Shown here: positions 1 through 9,969 of the stretch, in pieces
Numbering within the stretch: the first letter of the stretch is position 1
Layout: each line of letters opens with the position of its first letter
Source: Symbiodinium natans
Lineage: Eukaryota; Sar; Dinophyceae; Suessiales; Symbiodiniaceae
Assembly (NCBI GenBank): GCA_905221605.1
Contig: CAJNDS010001113.1
Span: forward strand, 1,443,163 to 1,507,162
Reading direction: 5' to 3'
DNA length: 64,000 nucleotides
Position numbers and translations under genes: made by a program
Notes under the pieces: generated by a model
Told to the model about the DNA's origin: nothing
Databases searched by the model: none
The model's input: the letters and a program-made list of their open reading frames with translations, nothing else

Positions 1-240
1 AGGGGAGTAAACCCTAAACCCTAAACCCTAAATCCCCTACCCCCTAAGCCCAACACAAGGTCAGTGCAGCTGTCGGAGGATGGCGCTCGTCCCTCAGCGG
101 CTGCTCTTTGCTTCTTGCCGCTCCCAAAGTCAAGTGACCCAGTACTTCCCCTTCTTGAGGGGGATCTCCCTAAACCCTAAACCCTAAGCCCTAAGCCCTA
201 AGCCCTAAACCCTAAACCCTAACCCTAAACCCCTCCTAAA
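1..240. repeat. CCCTAAA arrays with ~120 bp spacer
   Basis: Two short CCCTAAA arrays (about 8-40 and 170-235), including CCCTAAG and CCCCTAA variants, enclose a unique spacer at about 55-170. The spacer contains an AG-preceded open stretch (reading includes LSEDGARPSAAALC) that could be an exon, but more than one frame is open and I do not call it. Confidence 0.8.
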
Positions 241-263
241 CGCGGCCTCCGAGTCGCCCTCAG

Positions 264-333
264 GATCTCAGCTTCAAGGCGGCGAGCCGGGGCGGCGACC
301 ACCACGCCGATCCCTCAGAGACCAACTCTCACC
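264..333 (+). CDS. exon-like island, product unknown
   Basis: The island is preceded by a pyrimidine-rich CCCTCAG and enclosed by CCCTAAA (upstream) and TTTAGGG (downstream) arrays. The frame starting at the first base reads DLSFKAASRGGDHHADPSET, with protein-like composition and GC-rich codons. It is too short to assign to a family and could be the only visible exon of a gene that begins outside the window. Confidence 0.35.
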
Positions 334-411
334 CTTTAGGGTTTAGGGTTTAGGGCGTAGGGTTTAGGGTTTAGGGTTTAGGGCTTAGAGTTTAGGGTTT
401 AGGGTTTAGGG

Positions 412-512
412 TTGGGATGTTCCGCCTCATACTAGCAGCCCTTAGTTGGAATTAGAATAGGGGGTACTCTAGTCCCTAGTAAGGACTGTTCGTACAAGGG
501 GGAACATCCTAA
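412..512. mobile_element. MITE family 1, copy 1
   Basis: This is a near-palindromic element. The left end TTGGGATGTTCC and the right end GGGGGAACATCCTAA are inverted repeats, and the complementarity continues inwards (ATACTAGCAG against CTGTTCGTAC). There is no coding capacity. Related copies lie at 9,846, 17,476, 19,210, 39,439 and 60,349, with a fragment at 26,553. Confidence 0.8.
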
Positions 513-2003
513 CTTGAACTTCTAGAAACTTCCTAAACAAGGCCCTGACCCCCAAGATGCAGCCCCCTAGAACAACCCTAAACCCTGAGAGAACGGACGA
601 TGCAGGTGCTAGAGTCAACATCTACGAGTCAACATCTACAATATATACTTTCTCATATACATACTTACATATTTTTTTATGTATACACAGTAATTAAATG
701 TAAATAAATAAGCACATGATATATATATATATGTATTCTATATATATATACATAAATATGTATACATATAATGGAACCGAAGAGCACCTGCGCATGGCAT
801 TCAAAGCAAAGGCTCCGGGGCTTGCTTCCTCGGAAAGAGAACCCTAGGGGGGGGAACAATGAGTATTGGGTTTTTTTTGGAGTTTAGGGTTTAGGGTTTA
901 GGGTTTAGGGTTTAGGGTTTAGGGGGGGGGGTAGGGAGTTTAGGGTTGTAGGGTTATAGGGTTTAGGGTCAACGCGCTTAGGGAATCTTAGGGATGTTTA
1001 GGGAAGGGGCGTGACACAACTCGAATGCCTCCGCATCTACACTTATTGGACTTAGACTAATGGGTGCTTCTGAGACGTTGCCCTACCTATAACCCTACTT
1101 GTCAGTGCTCCTGAACCCATCCAAGTGCCTTTTCAACACTTAGGCTCTTGAACTCCCGCTGCGAGAAGATGTCCTGAAGGCAGCGCAGCTAAAGAGAGGA
1201 AGGCTTTCGGGCTTTGGGTTTAGGGGCAAGGGGGCTTAGGGGTTTAGGGTTTAGGGTCCAGGGTTCAGGGTTTGGGGGGGCGGGGGGGAATCACGTTCCA
1301 AGTTCGTGGCTGGACAGCTACCTTTCCTCTCGACCCTGAATGGGTTTCTTTGTTTAGGGGTTGTGGGTTTAGGGTTTAGCGTCTACGGTTAGGTGAGCTT
1401 TTGTGCGAAAGTTGTGCATCCGAAGGAATCTGCCCAACACTGTTAGTGTTATAGGCTTCCTTCGAAATATTGGTGAGTGTATGTATGGGGTGTCCGCCTG
1501 GGGATACTGGCAATGCAAACCCTGTTAATTACTTCAAATGCTTGGGCTGTTGCTAAGGAAGTTCGAAGAGGGGCAGCCTGCATCTCATCCCGGCATGCTG
1601 GACCCCCCGGTCTCGCCCTAGCTTTGGGACCCCCCCCCCCGCCCCCTTTTCCTCCGGCCCTACTTAAGCTGTCAGAATATGGAATGTGCCCTAAACCCTA
1701 AACCCCAAACCCCAAACCCCAAACCCTAAAGCAGTTATGGGAAAGTTTTCGTCTCCATGTATGATGGTACGTGCCTGAACAGCAGTCCAGCCCATCCCAA
1801 AACCAAATCTCTAAACCCAGAATGCCAACACTAAACCTTTAACCCGAAATCCCAAGCTCCTAAACCCTAAACTGCTAAACCCTCAACTCCTAAACCCTCA
1901 ACTCCTAAAACCCTCAACTCCTAAACCCTCAACTCCTAAACCCGAAACTCCTAAACCCTCAACTCCTATACCCCAAACTCCTACACCCTAAACCCCTAAA
2001 CCC
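513..2003. other. non-coding filler with degenerate telomeric repeats
   Basis: The stretch holds AT dinucleotide tracts (about 715-770), TTTAGGG arrays (880-975 and 1,230-1,275), CCCTAAA arrays (1,690-1,730) and a run of variant units of the type ACTCCTAAACCCTCA (1,850-2,003). I see no convincing exon in it. Confidence 0.6.
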
Positions 2004-2016
2004 CTGTGTTGGACAG

Positions 2017-2103
2017 GAGACGCTGAGTTGGGAGACGGTCCCCCGTCCCGACAAGTGGGGCATCGCGACGTTGATCACAATAGGCCTGAGCGAGTGTCGA
2101 TTG
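2017..2103 (+). CDS. exon-like island, product unknown
   Basis: After CCCCTAAACCCC and the acceptor-like TGTTGGACAG, the sequence is open for 29 codons: it begins ETLSWETVPRPDKWG and ends TIGLSECRL. It then runs straight into a TTTAGGG array. Composition and codon use are clearly protein-like. Upstream CCCTAAA and downstream TTTAGGG match the exon layout seen throughout the window. Family not recognised. Confidence 0.45.
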
Positions 2104-2480
2104 TTTAGGGTTTAGGGTTTAGGGTTTAGGGTTTAGGGTGCTTGGCCTTGCTGGGTGGCCTTTATAGGGCCATTGGGGTCTAGGGAACTTCTTCTCGCAA
2201 GTCAGTGCCTCATTTCCTTCATTCTTTAGGGTTTTAGGGTTTTAGGGTTTAGGGTTTAGGGCTTAGGGTCCTCGAAGTGATGGGCGATTCTTCTGAAATT
2301 TGTGGAAAGACGTAGGGTACATTGGCTTGCTGCATGCCTCGACGGCGCGTCGATCTTTACCAACAGACTCTGCACCTCAAACTCAACGCCCACCTCTACC
2401 TCCACACCCACAAGTAACATCCCCGAATAAACTTAACAAGAACCTCAGGTCAGAAGCAATTTTTTGATTATCTAGTTCAG

Positions 2481-2577
2481 AGCTAAGTCGAGAGGCAAGC
2501 AGCACGCACACCGATGGGACTTGCTGACGAGCGACGTCAAGAAGTTCAAAGGCCTGATAGACAAGGACCCGCTACCC
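2481..2577 (+). CDS. exon-like island, product unknown
   Basis: The island is preceded by TTTTTTGATTATCTAGTTCAG, a good pyrimidine-AG acceptor. One frame reads AKSRGKQHAHRW, then DLLTSDVKKFKGLIDKDP, and stops as the downstream CCCTAAA array begins. The lysine-rich amphipathic stretch looks like genuine protein. Exact 3' end and family are unknown. Confidence 0.45.
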
Positions 2578-2952
2578 TAAACCCTAAACCCTACACCCGA
2601 AGCCCGAAGCCCGAAGCCCGAAACCCGAACCCTAAACCCTTGCATCATAGATAGATAGATGCCGGCCCATGGCATCGGCAGCACCAAGCTGCACATTAAT
2701 ACAGGGGCCTAAGTATACAAGAGCCAGCACGAGGCCCTCATGACCCCTTTATAGTTTTCATATATGTCTTTATGTTTTGGGTTTAGGGTCTAGGGGTTTA
2801 TACACCTGCCAAAAGTACGCATTCTAAATTGTTAGATAAGCCCCTACATGATGTAGCCTTCTCCGGATGCACGGTGCACCTTGCCGCAACGCCTGGAATG
2901 CCAGGGGTTTGGGTTTAGGCTTTAGTTCACTAAGGCTTCGGGTACCATAGGC

Positions 2953-3231
2953 GTGCCTCAACGTGTGCTTTGGCGTTTTCAATATTGTGCAACTTCATCA
3001 GCACCCCATCAACACAAGCCACTTGGCACGGCGACTTTAGAGATCACGGACTTGCTTCTCCGCGACACCTCTGCAAGACCGGGTTGCGGCAGTCGACAGC
3101 AAAAGGTGAATGCCCAAGGTGCCCAACGTACGCGTGTCATGTTCCGTAAGTGCGGATCCCCGTCGGGTACTGTAATTCCCCAAGACATTGTGGGCCTGAG
3201 AATACTGCCTCGCTACCAACCTATCTAGACC
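2953..3231 (+). CDS. open reading frame in a telomere-free stretch, uncertain
   Basis: About 280 bases are open here and contain no telomeric unit, unlike their surroundings. The encoded piece includes HKPLGTATLEITDLLLRDT and, later, IPQDIVGLRILPRYQPI before the stop. Another frame is open on the opposite strand for part of it. It may be a terminal exon or chance. I recognise no domain. Confidence 0.25.
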
Positions 3232-3398
3232 GCGCCAACGTAGTTCCTTAAGTTGGGTACAGAGTTCGTACGAATTCTGAAGGGCAGTTCGGTACCTCTA
3301 TAATAAACCCTAAAACCTCCAACCCCGCTACGCGCAACTACATAACAGAGGTCTGGGTTTAGCAGAACACCCCTAAAACTCTACACCCTCTTTCGAAG

Positions 3399-3470
3399 CC
3401 GGCGATCGGGCGCAAGGTTTACGACCCTAAACCTGAAGACGTCCTGAAGACCCTCAGCCCTAACAATGGG
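3399..3470 (+). CDS. exon-like island, product unknown
   Basis: The frame reads AIGRKVYDPKPEDVLKTLSP and ends where a long TTTAGGG array begins. The upstream side has CCCTAAAACTCTACACCCTC and an AG. The segment is short but strongly protein-like. The true start within 3,393-3,399 is uncertain. Confidence 0.4.
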
Positions 3471-3572
3471 TTTAGGGTTTAGGGTTTAGGTTTAGGGTTT
3501 AGGGTTTAGGGTTTAGGGTTTAGGGTTTAGGGTTTAGGGTTTAGGGTTTAGGGTTTAGGGTTTAGGGTTTAG
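3471..3572 (+). repeat. (TTTAGGG)n array, about 14 units
   Basis: This is one of the cleanest G-rich-strand telomeric arrays of the window, with a single 6-nt slip. It lies exactly between two exon-like islands. Its last TTTAG could act as the acceptor of the following island. Confidence 0.95.
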
Positions 3573-3640
3573 GGTTGTGGTTGACCTAGACTCGGAGGAA
3601 GGCCAGGTGAAGCAAGCTAGAATAAGCCCGCCCTTAGTTT
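3573..3640 (+). CDS. exon-like island directly abutting telomeric array
   Basis: Directly after TTTAG the frame reads VVDLDSEEGQVKQARISPPL. If real, the 3' splice site is the telomeric repeat itself (TTTAG|G). A TTTAGGG/CTTAGGG array follows within 15 nt. Family not recognised. Confidence 0.4.
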
Positions 3641-4029
3641 GAGTTTAGGGCTTTAGGGTTTAGGGCTTGGGGCATAGGGCTTAGGGCTTAGGGCTTAGGG
3701 TTTAGGGCTTAGGGTTTAGGGTTTAGGGCTCAGGTTTCGGTTTTTGTGTATTTTGGAGTAGAATTACATACCCCAAATGTAAGCAGACCCCAAGGTTGTA
3801 CCGCGAAAGGCTCCCCTTAACATACTCCGAATATGGCCCTTAGACTACCGTAAGGATGTTTAAAGAGGTTCCCCAAAGCCCAAGGGTACAACCTTAAGGC
3901 TCTAAACCCGAAACCCTAAACCCACCAGCCTTGGAGCAAAATCTGGAAGGACTGGACCCGGGAGGACCAGAGTTTAGAACCTGCAGAGGAGGCGAACACC
4001 GCTCTGCACCACGGGGTTTCGGGGGTCCT

Positions 4030-4990
4030 GGTTTAGTGTTAGGGTTTAGGGTTTAGGGCTTAGGGTTTAGGGTTGGGCCTTAGTTTTGTTAGAGTTTGGG
4101 GTTTAAGGTTTAGAGGGTTTAGGGTCTGCAGGGTTTAGAGCCTATGGGGTCTTAGGTTTTTTGGGTGTTTAGGCTCTAGGGTTTAGAGTTGAGGATTCAC
4201 AGGATTTGTAGGCTTAGTCGGGTTTCGGGTTTATGGGTAGTTGCAGGTAGATGTTGCCGGAGTACCTTGGAGCGTAGTTGTGGCTACCGGCTGCTTCGTG
4301 GCACCTGCAGGCATCTGACTCTTATCTTACTGCTTTCTTTGTAGGGAGTCAGGGAATGAGATATCCTACGTAGCCCCTTAAGGGATGGAATAAAACTTCT
4401 GAGGCAGCTGTAGTTTCCACTCAAAACAGCAGCCTGCGTTCTCTTCACGAAAGGTCCAGAGGTTCACTGTCTCACTGTTGCTCACCACGTTTCGGTTTTC
4501 GGGTTTCGCGTTGAGGGCTTGGGTTTTTTTTGTCAGAGGTGTGGCTACTTCGCTATTTGAGCTTCCAAACTGAGCACATGGACGTAAGGCAAGCTCTCAG
4601 TTTCTCAACGGCAACGCATGTCTGACTGCTTTGGTGGGCGAGCCTCGGTGAGCCTGCGATCCACTGAACAAGTGCGAGATGGCAGGGTGTTTAGGGTTCT
4701 CGGGCTACCCTAAACCCTAAACTCTAAACCCTGAACCCTGAACCCTCAACCCTAAACCCTAAACCCTAGACCTGTTCGTGTCTTTAGAGGGCTCAGGGTG
4801 TTAAGGCATTCGGGTTTCAGGGTTTGTTTGGGGCTTCGGAAGGCTGGTTGAAGCTGTAGCCTGGGATTAGGGCTTTAGGGTTTATAAGGCTTTGGGCTTT
4901 AAAGTTTCAGGCTTTTAGGGGTTTAGGGTTTCGGGGTTTAGGGTTTAGGGTTTGAGGTTTGAGGTTTTTGCTTTTTCCCACCCTGTCCCC
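4030..4990. other. intergenic or intronic filler
   Basis: The region holds degenerate TTTAGGG tracts (4,030-4,230 and 4,905-4,955) and a CCCTAAA tract (4,703-4,770). Unique sequence at 4,240-4,690 has no frame I would defend. Confidence 0.6.
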
Positions 4991-5007
4991 ATCTGCGACC
5001 ACGTGAG

Positions 5008-5082
5008 AAAACGACCTTCGACGATGCGGAGAATGTCCTCGTGCTGGATGACAAGACCTTCAACAAGCCTGGCTCTCATGAA
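5008..5082 (+). CDS. PDI-like gene, exon near the start of domain a
   Basis: After a pyrimidine-rich stretch ending CCACGTGAG, the frame reads TTFDDAENVLVLDDKTFNK. In the PDI family the first thioredoxin fold (a) begins with a beta strand and helix of the type 'V-L-V-L-x-D-x-T-F'. The end is uncertain: GT at 5,083 (CG|GTGTCG) would splice in phase to the island at 6,119. This is the most N-terminal island I can tie to the PDI-like gene; no signal peptide exon was found. Confidence 0.45.
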
Positions 5083-5309
5083 CGGTGTCGTCTCTAAGCC
5101 CAGAGACCGACAAGCTGCATAGGGTTTAGGGGGTTTAGGGGTTTAGGGTTTAGGGCTAAAACCTGATTTTACAGGGATAACGGAAATCCTGAGAAACGGA
5201 TGCGCGTCAACTTTAGGGTGCCTCTGCAACTTCAGGTCTGCATTTTTCAGACATCAGACAGGTATGGGAAGACAGGACTGATGCTGGAGTTTTGCACACA
5301 CACACACAA

Positions 5310-5423
5310 ACTGTTTGCTTAAGAACCCCCAAAAACAACAGAAACAACAGATTAGAATACCTATACTGCCCTTACGAGGAAGAATGTTCTAGATTTTCGG
5401 GTGGTTCTTAAGCAAATAGTAGT
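5310..5423. mobile_element. MITE family 3, copy 1
   Basis: The inverted termini are ACTGTTTGCTTAAGAACCCC on the left and GGTTCTTAAGCAAATAGTAG on the right. The ~70 bp interior is AT-rich and non-coding. Other copies lie at 8,673, 30,897 and 54,664. Confidence 0.75.
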
Positions 5424-5669
5424 TCTGGAGTTCTGCACACGCCTGCGTGAAGTTTTGACATGACCACGTACCAGACAGCTGATCCAACCGACTCCCCGTA
5501 ACCGATCCGGGAACTGATCCCGCAGACACCTGCAGATTAGACTCACTTGAGCCCTGAAATTATGTAACGGTTTAGGGTTTAGGGTTTAGGGTTCAGGGTT
5601 TAGGGTTTAGGGTTTACATGTCTGGCCTACGGCCTACAGTCACCCGGGAGCATCAGAAATGTCGCGTAG

Positions 5670-5760
5670 TGCTCTAAACTGGAGGTGAAGATCTTTCATG
5701 GTAAGCTGGTCTTCAATGACCACGGAACCACCATGCTCTTAACGTCAAGGCCCATTACAG
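5670..5760 (+). CDS. exon-like island with GTGAGT donor
   Basis: The frame reads KLEVKIFHGKLVFNDHG and continues TTMLLTSRPITG, then meets a textbook donor GTGAGTAG. The acceptor is probably TGTCGCGTAG at 5,669. It lies between the first and third PDI-like islands, but its sequence does not fit a thioredoxin fold. It may be an insertion, an alternative exon or part of another gene. Confidence 0.45.
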
Positions 5761-5828
5761 GTGAGTAGTGCCTAGGTAGATAGTTTCCACTTACGACGCC
5801 CATAAGACGGCCTTTGCCCCTAGAATTC

Positions 5829-6012
5829 GGGAAATAGGTACACCACATAATCTCTTAAAGGGTACATCGGACGGGATATAGGGTCCTAACTCCGGAATTC
5901 CTTTAAAAGCGACCGTAAGGATGGCTTCGAACCGCAAACCTTGAACCCTGAACCCAAGACCCTAACCAGCAATCAGGGAAGTAGGCACACCTCATAATTT
6001 CTTGAGAAGGCT
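5829..6012. repeat. direct repeat of ~35 bp
   Basis: The motif AGGTACACCACATAATCTCT at about 5,836 recurs as AGGCACACCTCATAATTTCT at about 5,982, both followed by a purine-rich AARGG and an AT-rich stretch. Probably two copies of a degenerate mobile element. Confidence 0.45.
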
Positions 6013-6118
6013 ATATAATTCCCTATCAAGCCAAGGCCGTCACCCGGGTGAGTCACCCCCCTCAACCCTCAAGAAACCCTAAGCCCTAAACGCTAGTCCT
6101 TCTTCCGAGATGGCTCAG

Positions 6119-6157
6119 GACGGTCTCGAAGCATCCGGTCACCCTGGTAGCTGTCAG
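6119..6157 (+). CDS. PDI-like gene, possible exon (domain a core strand)
   Basis: In one frame this 39-nt island reads TVSKHPVTLVAV. That matches the pattern 'x-H-P-x-x-L-V-x-F' found just before the Cys-x-x-Cys motif in PDI a domains. It can be spliced in phase after the 5,008 island. A competing frame (MAQDGLEASGHPGSCQ) is also open, so the call is weak. The expected CGHC motif does not follow in any island I can find. Confidence 0.3.
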
Positions 6158-6828
6158 GCTGTTAGGGTTTAGGCTTTAGGCTTTAGGGTTTAGGGTTTAC
6201 GGTTTAGGGTTTAGGGTTTAGTTTTTCCGCCCTGAATCGCAGCCGGCTTGCTTTAAGGGAGCCGCTGGCGGGCAGTCTTAGGAATGAGACGACGCTCCCT
6301 GTTGCAAAGCATCCCAGTGATGAACAAGTCCATCGTAAACCGCAAAGCGATATCCTGCAGAAGAATTGGTTTAGGGCTTACGGTTTAGGGTTGAAAGTTG
6401 AGGTTTCATTTTGGAGCATTGCGTTTTGCATTTTGGGGCGGCGAGGAGGTCTCTGAGGGGTGTGTACAGATGTTCAATGAAGCGCACTAACGGATTCGGA
6501 TGTTTTTGCCTCGGCTGCTTGTGTAGGATTTAGGATTTAGGGTTTAGGGTTCAGGGTTCAGGGTTCAGGGTTTAGGGTTTAGGGTTTAGGGCAACAGGCC
6601 CCCTATTAGGGTAATGTTGTTCTTCGGGCCAAAATCTCGTCAACTTCCTCAAGACTCGACCAATGTCCGGTTGAGAAAACTTCGCTCGCAGCCATGGTTC
6701 CTGTGAGCCTTCTGCTTTGTCGGCTAGGTTTAGGGTTTAAGGTTTAGGGTTTAGGGTTAAGGGTTCAAGGCCTCCCTCCCCGGCCCATCAGAGCACCCTT
6801 AGCCCGAAAATACACCACGGGAAGCACC

Positions 6829-6934
6829 TAATACAGGCTCGGAATCATGACGAATAGTATTCCCTTAGGATCCCGTTTTTATTTTTCCATAACAACCCCT
6901 AAACTCTATTCTAATTATGAAGGCCCCGCTACTG
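6829..6934. mobile_element. MITE family 2, copy 1
   Basis: The left end is CTAATACAGGCTCGGAATCA and the right end is TCTAATTATGAAGGCCCCG; these are imperfect inverted repeats of the TATAGGGGTCGGAATAATTA type seen better at 25,268. Interior non-coding. Confidence 0.6.
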
Positions 6935-7110
6935 GAACTACTACCAATACTTGAAGTTGAAGGTTCTTGGGTACTCAAAGAATAGTAGAGTGATACTGTA
7001 AGAAAGTCCTTCAAGCCTTTGACTCGAACATGGCGTAGCCAGGTTTCCCTGGTGTAACGACTGCAAAGTCGGAGCCGCTCGCCGAGCAACGAAGCCTTGG
7101 GGTTTAGTTT

Positions 7111-7208
7111 GCTTGGAGGTTCATGAGGTACTTAGAGGTCATAAGTGATAGCATCCCCGAAGCCCCTAAACCCTAAACCCTAAACCCTAAACACACGAAC
7201 CTCCAAGT
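7111..7208. mobile_element. MITE family 4 copy enclosing a CCCTAAA array
   Basis: The left end CTTGGAGGTTCATG and the right end CACGAACCTCCAAG are inverted repeats. Between them sits a CCCTAAA array (about 7,165-7,193). Either the array expanded inside the element or the element carried it. Confidence 0.55.
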
Positions 7209-7229
7209 CCTGTTCAGACCCGGGGGTTT

Positions 7230-7580
7230 TTCCCCGGTGCCGAAACACTAAACCCTAAGCCTAAACCCTTAACCCTGAACCCTTAAACCCCAAACCCTTG
7301 AACCCTAAACCCTAAACCCTAAACCCTTTTCCCTAAACCCTGAACCCTGAACCCTAAACCCTAAACCCTAAACCCTAAACCCTAAACCCTAAACCCTAAA
7401 CCCTAAACCGAACCCTGACCCTAGATCCGTAAATTCACCCTCAACCCTGGCCATCTCCGTTTGCGACCTGGGCTTGCCCTTGGGTTTGTTGCCCTTGGGT
7501 TTAGGGTTTAGGGCTAGGGTTTAGGGTTTAGGGTTTAGGGTTCAGGGTTTAAGGTTTAGGGTTTAGGGTTTAGGATTGAG
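7230..7580. repeat. convergent telomeric arrays
   Basis: CCCTAAA units with AACCCTT and CCCTGAA variants (7,240-7,415) are followed by TTTAGGG units (7,495-7,575), with about 80 nt of unique sequence between them. No coding signal. Confidence 0.9.
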
Positions 7581-7647
7581 GGACAACCAGAAGAGCGTCT
7601 CAAACCCTCCCGAAGCCCAAGCCCTAAACCCTAAACTCCGAATGAAG

Positions 7648-7710
7648 GACCAGACCTTTGTCAAAGCAGCTGCCCTGGCGAAGGCAGGTTCGGAACGGGC
7701 CTGTTCCAAG
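7648..7710 (+). CDS. PDI-like gene, domain a helix exon
   Basis: The acceptor is GAATGAAG|G and the donor is a GC type, TCCAAG|GCTGCT. The frame reads DQTFVKAAALAKAGSERACS. It matches the helix that follows the active site in PDI a domains (pattern 'a-p-x-[FY]-x-K-A-A-x-x-L-x-x-x-G-S'). It ends in phase 0 and joins the 9,970 island, whose first strand is exactly what should come next in the fold. The upstream Cys-x-x-Cys exon was not found. Confidence 0.5.
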
Positions 7711-8180
7711 GCTGCTTTTTCCAGACCCTAAACCCTAAACCCTAAACCCTAATGCAGCTGGGGTTTTCCAACACACGGGGTTTCGGGCTGAGGGCTTAGG
7801 GTTTGGGCTATTGGGTACGCCTGATATACCCCAAAAAATGTAGGGCCCACCCCTCCCCTCCCTCCCAATAGGGAACCCTGTTTTCGGAAACCCCCGCACA
7901 TTTGTGCGGGTTGACGGGTACACCAGTGGTTGCAATCAGCAGCGAAAACCAGATTGACGTTGGGGGGTTCTACAGGGCTCTAGATAGGGATATAGGATTA
8001 TAGACAGTTGAAGACTTTTTGCAGGGAGATAGGGATGTAGGGCTCTTCGGGCTAGGGACCACGGAACATGTGATTCTAACGAGGTTCGAAGACCAGGTAG
8101 GGTTTTTGTGTTTAGGGTTTAGGGCTTAGGGTGTTTGTTTAGGGTTTAGGGTTAAGGGTTTAGGGGTTGCGACCCCTTTT

Positions 8181-8234
8181 CGAGCAATCCAAGGAGAGGA
8201 CCCAGATTGCCTGCAGGGTTCAATTGCTCCCGGG
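8181..8234 (+). CDS. short exon-like island, uncertain
   Basis: The frame RAIQGEDPDCLQGSIAPG runs between TTTAGGG arrays and ends with a stop formed by GTTTAG of the downstream array. There is no good pyrimidine-AG upstream. Listed because composition is protein-like. Confidence 0.25.
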
Positions 8235-8454
8235 GTTTAGGGTTTAGGGTTTAGGGTTTAGGGTTTAGGGTTTAGGGTTTAGGGGTTGCTTCCATGGCTC
8301 GAACTTGGAGGGTTTCGAGCTCTCGAGCTAGAGGGCTCGAGGGTTCGAAGGTTCGAGGGTTCTAGGGTTCTAAGGTCATAGGGGTCTAGGGTTCTAGGGG
8401 TAAAAGGCTTGTAGGCTGATAGGGGTATAGGGTTCGAAGCTAGAGGGTTTGGAA

Positions 8455-8519
8455 CATCCCTAAACCCTAAATCCTAAACCCTAAACCCTAAACCCTAAAC
8501 CCTAAACCCTAAACCCTAA
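8455..8519 (-). repeat. (CCCTAAA)n array, about 9 units
   Basis: Clean array, with the G-rich strand on the minus strand, sitting just upstream of the exon-like island at 8,560. Confidence 0.95.
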
Positions 8520-8559
8520 AGATTTTTTGTGGGGGTTTTTGGGAGATGAGTTGTGACAG

Positions 8560-8613
8560 GTCCGCGGCAGGAAAAAGGCCGGCCAGGAGTGGAAGAAGGC
8601 CAGGTCTGACCGG
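8560..8613 (+). CDS. exon-like island with telomeric donor
   Basis: The acceptor is GTTGTGACAG and the donor is CGG|GTTTAGGG, provided by the first unit of the downstream telomeric array. The frame reads VRGRKKAGQEWKKARSDR (18 codons, phase 0 at both ends). It lies inside the PDI-like gene interval between two thioredoxin-fold islands but does not resemble that fold. Confidence 0.4.
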
Positions 8614-8672
8614 GTTTAGGGTTTAGGGTTTAGGGTTTAGGGTTTAGGGTTTAGGGTTTAGGGTTTAGGGAT

Positions 8673-8771
8673 ACTGTTTGCTTACGAACTCCCTCAAAAG
8701 TGAAATATATTCTTTCCTGGGCAATGAGGGATTACGATTTTTGTTTTTGGGGGATCCTAAACAAACAGTAG
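8673..8771. mobile_element. MITE family 3, copy 2
   Basis: The termini are ACTGTTTGCTTACGAACTCC and GGGATCCTAAACAAACAGTA (inverted). The element begins immediately after the last TTTAGGG unit of an array. Confidence 0.7.
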
Positions 8772-9240
8772 GACAGTGTCCAAAGTTCGATTGCTGCGTA
8801 GGGATTTGGAGGAGAGAATCTGAGGGTTTTCGGACTTGAGTTAAGGGGGGTAGGAGTTCAGGGTTTAGGGTTTAGGATTTAGGGTTTAGGGTTTAGGGTT
8901 TAGGTTTAGGGTTTAGGGTTTAGGGGATCCGTTTAGCAGGGCTTGGGGGTTTCGGGGGCGGCCCGAAACCTTACTGGCTTTTGGGTGTAGAAGTCGCGAA
9001 AAAGGGTTTAGGGTTTAGGTTTACGGTTTAGGGTTTAGGGTTTAGGGTTGCTGGCTTGACCTCTCATGTTGGGTGCACTATTGTTGGTTTCAGGGTGCTG
9101 GGTATGTTGATGGATGGGTAGGGAGCGTTGAGAGAGAGACCATCGGCTGAGGCCTCCGGTTTATTCATTGAGGGGGGCAGCTCCAGGGGTTCGGGGTTTA
9201 GGGTTCAGGGTTAGGGTCTAGGGTATGCGTCCTTGTGCAG

Positions 9241-9294
9241 AAAAACCCTGGCAGTTCAAGGCGGGCATCGGAGAAGCTCGCAATGTGGCCTTAG
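9241..9294 (+). CDS. short exon-like island
   Basis: The island follows CGTCCTTGTGCAG, a good acceptor. One frame reads KPWQFKAGIGEARNVA, and another (KNPGSSRRASEKLAMWP) is also open. A TTTAGGG array follows directly. Confidence 0.3.
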   Translation, partial: KNPGSSRRASEKLAMWP

Positions 9295-9385
9295 GGTTTA
9301 GGGTTTAGGGTTTAGGGTTTAGGGTTTAGGGTTTAGGGTTTAGGTAGGGTTAAGGTTTAGGGTTTAGGGTTCAGGGTTTAGTGTT
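9295..9385 (+). repeat. (TTTAGGG)n array with one TAGGG slip
   Basis: About 12 units, the later ones degenerate (TTCAGGG, TTTAGTG). It begins at the end of the preceding exon-like island. Confidence 0.9.
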
Positions 9386-9713
9386 AAGGGTCATCGCGCG
9401 ATCCATGCAGAGCACTCGCTCATGGCCTGTAATCATGTTGTTGTTTTTTCTTGTCCGTTCTTGAGACCCTTAGTGGTCAATCCCTTTGTTTCTCTGGGAG
9501 GGGGTGGGGGGGGGGTAATTTTGGCCGGTAAGCTGTCGCAAGAAAAAGAAGTCCGTATCCAGAGACAAGTTCCACAATTCACTGTCTGCCTTAAACCCTA
9601 AGCCCTAGCCCTAAACCCAAACCCCGAACTCCTAAACCCTACATATATCCAAGCTCCAGACCCTGGAATGGAGAAGTCGTTCTCGTGTGGGTTTTCTTTC
9701 TAAGGTTTCTAAG

Positions 9714-9845
9714 GCAAGTTACATGATCCCTTAATATGGTCTCTTACCTCCAAAAAGGTTCTGATGGGCCCGTGGGATGTACAAGGTGTGCTCCAATTCC
9801 CACTTTAAATAAGGGCCGCCCATACTAAGGGACCATGCAAATCCC
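9714..9845. mobile_element. MITE family 5, copy abutting a family 1 element
   Basis: The left end contains CATGATCCCTTAATATGG and the right end CCATACTAAGGGACCATG, near-perfect inverted repeats. The interior motif GATGGGCCCGTGGGATGTAC recurs in altered form near 29,910. The right end abuts the family 1 element at 9,846. Confidence 0.65.
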
Positions 9846-9936
9846 TTGGGATGTTGCCCCTTCTACTAACAGTCCTCAATAGAGACTCTAATCGGGGGTA
9901 CTATCATCCACGGTTAGTATAAGGGGGAACATCCAA
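9846..9936. mobile_element. MITE family 1, copy 2
   Basis: TTGGGATGTTGCCCC on the left and AAGGGGGAACATCCAAA on the right. The right-hand CTGTTCG core is altered to CGGTTAG. Confidence 0.75.
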
Positions 9937-9969
9937 ATAAATACACTAAGATTGTAGAGTTTCGGGAAG

